8,416 nt of DNA from Paracoccaceae bacterium (GTDB lineage: Bacteria > Pseudomonadota > Alphaproteobacteria > Rhodobacterales > Rhodobacteraceae), in NCBI GenBank assembly GCA_015487255.1, contig WFQA01000295.1, positions 1 to 8,416 of the forward strand. Direction: 5' to 3'. Position 1 is the stretch's first letter. Each line of letters begins with the position of its first letter. This document shows, piece after piece, positions 6,109 through 8,416 of the stretch. The notes under the pieces were generated by a model. The model saw only the letters and a program-made list of their open reading frames with translations. It did not search any database and was not told the DNA's origin. Both the position numbers and the translations under genes were made by a program.

Positions 6109-7214
6109 AAAAACACCTTGCGCGGGTCAAAGGCGTCCCGCACCCCTTCAAAGATGAAAACCAGGAGCGACAGCATGATGACAATGGTAAAAAACGCCGC
6201 CGCCGCCAGCCAGGGCGAGGTGATATGCGCCTTGGCCTGCAAGCCCAGCTCGCCCAATGAGGGGTAGGAGGAGGGCAGGCCGTAGCCGAGAAAATCCAGC
6301 CCCGTCAGGGTGCCGATCGAGCCGGTCAGGATAAATGGCAGCATGGTGACAGTAGCAACCATGGCATTGGGCAAAACATGGCGGAATATGATGGTGCGGT
6401 CGCGCACCCCCAGCGCCTTGGCGGCGCGCACATATTCAAAATTGCGCGCGCGCAGAAATTCGGCGCGCACCACGCCGTCCAATGCGTTCCAGCCGAATAA
6501 TATCAGCAAGCCGGTCAGTATCCAGAAATTCATCGTGAAAATCGCGGCGAGGATGATGATGATATAAAGCATCGGTAACGAACCCCAGATCTCGGTGAAG
6601 CGCTGGAACAAAAGATCGGTCACGCCGCCAAAATAGCCCTGAACCGCACCCGCCATAATGCCCAGTATCGCGCTGGGAATGGTGACCACCAGCGCAAACA
6701 GGATCGAGATGCGAAAGCCGTAAATAATGCGCGCCCCAACATCGCGGGCCTGGTCATCGGTGCCAAACCAGTGAAAGCGGTCCGGCGGGCCGGGGGCGGT
6801 TTTTACATTTATCGTATCCACCGTGTTGAAACTATAGGGAATGGGCGGCCAGATGATCCAGCCCTGCTCGACCGGCGCGCCATCGACATTGCCATCCTCA
6901 GCATCCGCCATCACCGCTGCGGGGTCGTCAAAGCAGCTTTCCAGCCCGCCGGTGATGATCAGGCATTGCATATCCGGGTCTTTATATTGCGCTTCGGTCT
7001 GGAAATCACCGCCGAACTGGGCATCGCTATAGGTGTTGAAAATCGGCGAATAGATCTCGCCGCGATAAGAGACCGCGAGCGGGCGGTCATTGGCAAGAAA
7101 CTCGGCAAAAAGCGACAGGCCAAACAGGATGGCGAAGATCCACAGGCTCCAGTAAGCGCGGCGGTTGGCGCGAAAATTATGCAGCCGGCGGCGGGTGAGG
7201 GGCGAGAGCTTCAT
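6105..7214 (-). CDS. yejE: YejE, permease subunit of a peptide ABC importer
   Basis: The 369-residue inner-membrane permease has a first helix at about 22-40 (YWSLWIF..LFGLSLFAEF, as in E. coli YejE), a periplasmic stretch to about 160, and a membrane core with further helices from about 168 to 355. The cytoplasmic EAA-type coupling loop (about 263-285, RAAKALGV..HVLPNAM) contacts the ATPase, and the C-terminus VRDAFDPRK is typical of the family. It pairs with YejB to form the channel. It is somewhat longer than E. coli YejE (about 341): the extra residues are in the periplasmic region at about 78-118, an acidic segment with two cysteines (84 and 94). Its ATG overlaps the yejB stop and its stop overlaps the yejF start, both as ATGA, which implies translational coupling. 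No good independent ribosome-binding site is visible. Confidence 0.93.
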   Translation of the reverse strand: MKLSPLTRRRLHNFRANRRAYWSLWIFAILFGLSLFAEFLANDRPLAVSYRGEIYSPIFNTYSDAQFGGDFQTEAQYKDPDMQCLIITGGLESCFDDPAAVMADAEDGNVDGAPVEQGWIIWPPIPYSFNTVDTINVKTAPGPPDRFHWFGTDDQARDVGARIIYGFRISILFALVVTIPSAILGIMAGAVQGYFGGVTDLLFQRFTEIWGSLPMLYIIIILAAIFTMNFWILTGLLILFGWNALDGVVRAEFLRARNFEYVRAAKALGVRDRTIIFRHVLPNAMVATVTMLPFILTGSIGTLTGLDFLGYGLPSSYPSLGELGLQAKAHITSPWLAAAAFFTIVIMLSLLVFIFEGVRDAFDPRKVFL

Positions 7215-8296
7215 GCGCGGCGGCTTTCAAAATCTATGCGCGGGTCGATCCAGACATACATCAGGTCAGAGACGATCTTGATCAGCAGCCCAAACAGGGT
7301 AAAGAAATACATGGTGCCAAACATCACCGGATAATCGCGCGCCACCACCGCCTCAAAGCCAAGCCGGCCGAGGCCGTCAAGCGAAAAAATGGTTTCGATA
7401 AACAAAGAGCCGCCAAAAAACACCCCGATAAACAGGCTGGGGAAAGAAGCGATGATCAGCAGCATGGCATTGCGGAACACATGGCCATAAAACACCCGGC
7501 GCTCCGAGGCGCCCTTGGCCCGTGCGGTGATCACATATTGCTTTTTGATCTCGTCGAGAAACATGTTTTTGGTCAGCATGGTCAGGGTGGTAAAGCCGCC
7601 GATTGCCCCGGCCAGCACCGGCAGGGCGATATGCCAGAAATAATCACCGATTTTGCCCAGCAGCGAAAGCTCGGCGAAGTTTGGCGAGGTCAGCCCGCGC
7701 AATGGAAAGATGCTCCAGTATGAGCCACCGGCAAACAGCACCACCAGCACAATGGCAAACAAAAACACCGGCACAGCGTATGCGGCGATCAGAATGGCGG
7801 TGGACCAGCTGTCAAACCTTGATCCATCGCGCACCGCTTTGCGGATGCCCAGCGGGATCGAGATCGAATAAGCTATCAGGGTGGACCAAAGCCCGAGGCT
7901 GATCGAGACCGGCATTTTCTCGATCACCAGTTCAATCACCGAGATCGAGCGAAAATAGCTCTCGCCAAAATCAAACACCAGATAGTTTTTCATCATCAGC
8001 CAGAAACGCTCAAAAAACGGTTTGTCAAAGCCGTATTGCTTCTCCAGATCCTTGATGAATTCGTCAGACAGCCCGATCCGGCCCTTATAGCCACTTTCCT
8101 CATTGGCGGCGGTTATCCCGGCATCGGCAGCGCTGCCGCCGAGCATGTCAAACCCGTCACCAAGGTTTTCAAGCTTGGCGAGCGCCTGCTCGACCGGCCC
8201 GCCGGGGATGAACTGGATAATGGCGAAGTTGAAAAACATAATCCCCAGCAAAGTGGGGATTATGAGCAGCAAACGCCGGAAAACATAAGCGGCCAT
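7211..8296 (-). CDS. yejB: YejB, permease subunit of a peptide ABC importer
   Basis: The 361-residue permease matches the length of E. coli YejB (about 364). The N-terminus (AYVFRRLLLIIPTLLGI, then a helix ending FIPGGPVEQ) is the canonical opening of the DppB/YejB family. A periplasmic insert follows (about 35-120), then a membrane core with helices from about 130 to 345. The EAA-type loop at about 255-278 (TARAKGAS..HVFRNAM) docks onto YejF. The C-terminus V-W-I-D-P-R-I-D-F is also family-typical. With YejE it forms the inner-membrane channel. The start lies three bases after the yejA stop. A GGAGGG sequence sits about 12 bases upstream, inside the end of yejA; this is a rather long spacing, so translation may depend partly on coupling to yejA. 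Confidence 0.94.
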   Translation of the reverse strand: MAAYVFRRLLLIIPTLLGIMFFNFAIIQFIPGGPVEQALAKLENLGDGFDMLGGSAADAGITAANEESGYKGRIGLSDEFIKDLEKQYGFDKPFFERFWLMMKNYLVFDFGESYFRSISVIELVIEKMPVSISLGLWSTLIAYSISIPLGIRKAVRDGSRFDSWSTAILIAAYAVPVFLFAIVLVVLFAGGSYWSIFPLRGLTSPNFAELSLLGKIGDYFWHIALPVLAGAIGGFTTLTMLTKNMFLDEIKKQYVITARAKGASERRVFYGHVFRNAMLLIIASFPSLFIGVFFGGSLFIETIFSLDGLGRLGFEAVVARDYPVMFGTMYFFTLFGLLIKIVSDLMYVWIDPRIDFESRRA

Positions 8297-8299
8297 GGG

Positions 8300-8416
8300 C
8301 TAGAGCGCACCCTCCGCTTGCAGCTTGGCGGCCTTTTCCTCATCCCACCACCACCAGCTTGAGGCCCCGAGCGCAAAGGGCGAAAGCGCCGGGTCGGGGT
8401 AGTCATATACATCCCA
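8300..8416 (-). CDS. yejA: YejA, peptide-binding protein of the importer (C-terminal end only)
   Basis: The minus strand is open from the window edge for 38 codons and ends in TAG at 8300-8302. The residues show a Y-P-D-P-A start, a run of four tryptophans, DEEKAAKL and a short tail. A tryptophan-rich segment followed by D-x-x-KAA is what I expect at the C-terminus of YejA-type extracellular solute-binding proteins, and the gene lies directly upstream of yejB as in yejABEF operons. The assignment therefore rests on this short tail plus gene order. The full protein would be a periplasmic receptor that delivers peptides to YejB/YejE. The signal peptide and most of the protein are outside the window. 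Confidence 0.8.
   Translation of the reverse strand, partial: WDVYDYPDPALSPFALGASSWWWWDEEKAAKLQAEGAL

Overview
The window looks like chromosomal DNA from an alphaproteobacterium, most likely a Rhodobacteraceae (Roseobacter-type) member. This rests on the moderately high GC content, the Atm1-type exporter downstream of a LysM protein, a YejABEF transporter with alphaproteobacterial-looking sequence, and a GC-rich hairpin-bearing intergenic block of a kind I recall from that family. The genus cannot be decided from this window.

Layout. (1) Bases 1-2906, plus strand: the 3' part of a secreted or envelope protein with Ig-like repeats and a C-terminal LysM domain, then a complete Atm1/ABCB7-type ABC half-transporter. 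(2) Bases 2907-3185: a gene-free convergent gap rich in inverted repeats, including a candidate terminator for the exporter. (3) Bases 3186-4259, minus strand: a probable two-gene operon encoding a secreted PepSY-like protein with a Met/Gly/Asn repeat tail, then a small membrane-anchored LuxR-type regulator. (4) Bases 4260-4542: an AT-rich gap holding a perfect 9-bp inverted repeat. (5) Bases 4543-8416, minus strand: the yej operon in the order yejA (C-terminal end only), yejB, yejE, yejF. The junctions are tight: 3 nt between A and B, and ATGA overlaps at B/E and E/F.

How the genes work together. YejA, B, E and F form one peptide-type ABC importer: periplasmic binding protein, two permeases and a double ATPase. 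The Atm1-like protein is a homodimeric exporter expected to carry glutathione-linked substrates, and has no visible functional link to the LysM protein beyond adjacency. The least familiar part is the PepSY/LuxR pair. An exported protein with regularly spaced methionines is encoded next to a regulator whose DNA-binding domain is tethered to the inner membrane, which suggests (inference only) an envelope or metal-responsive sensing cassette. I see no RNA genes, CRISPR array, insertion sequence or phage gene.
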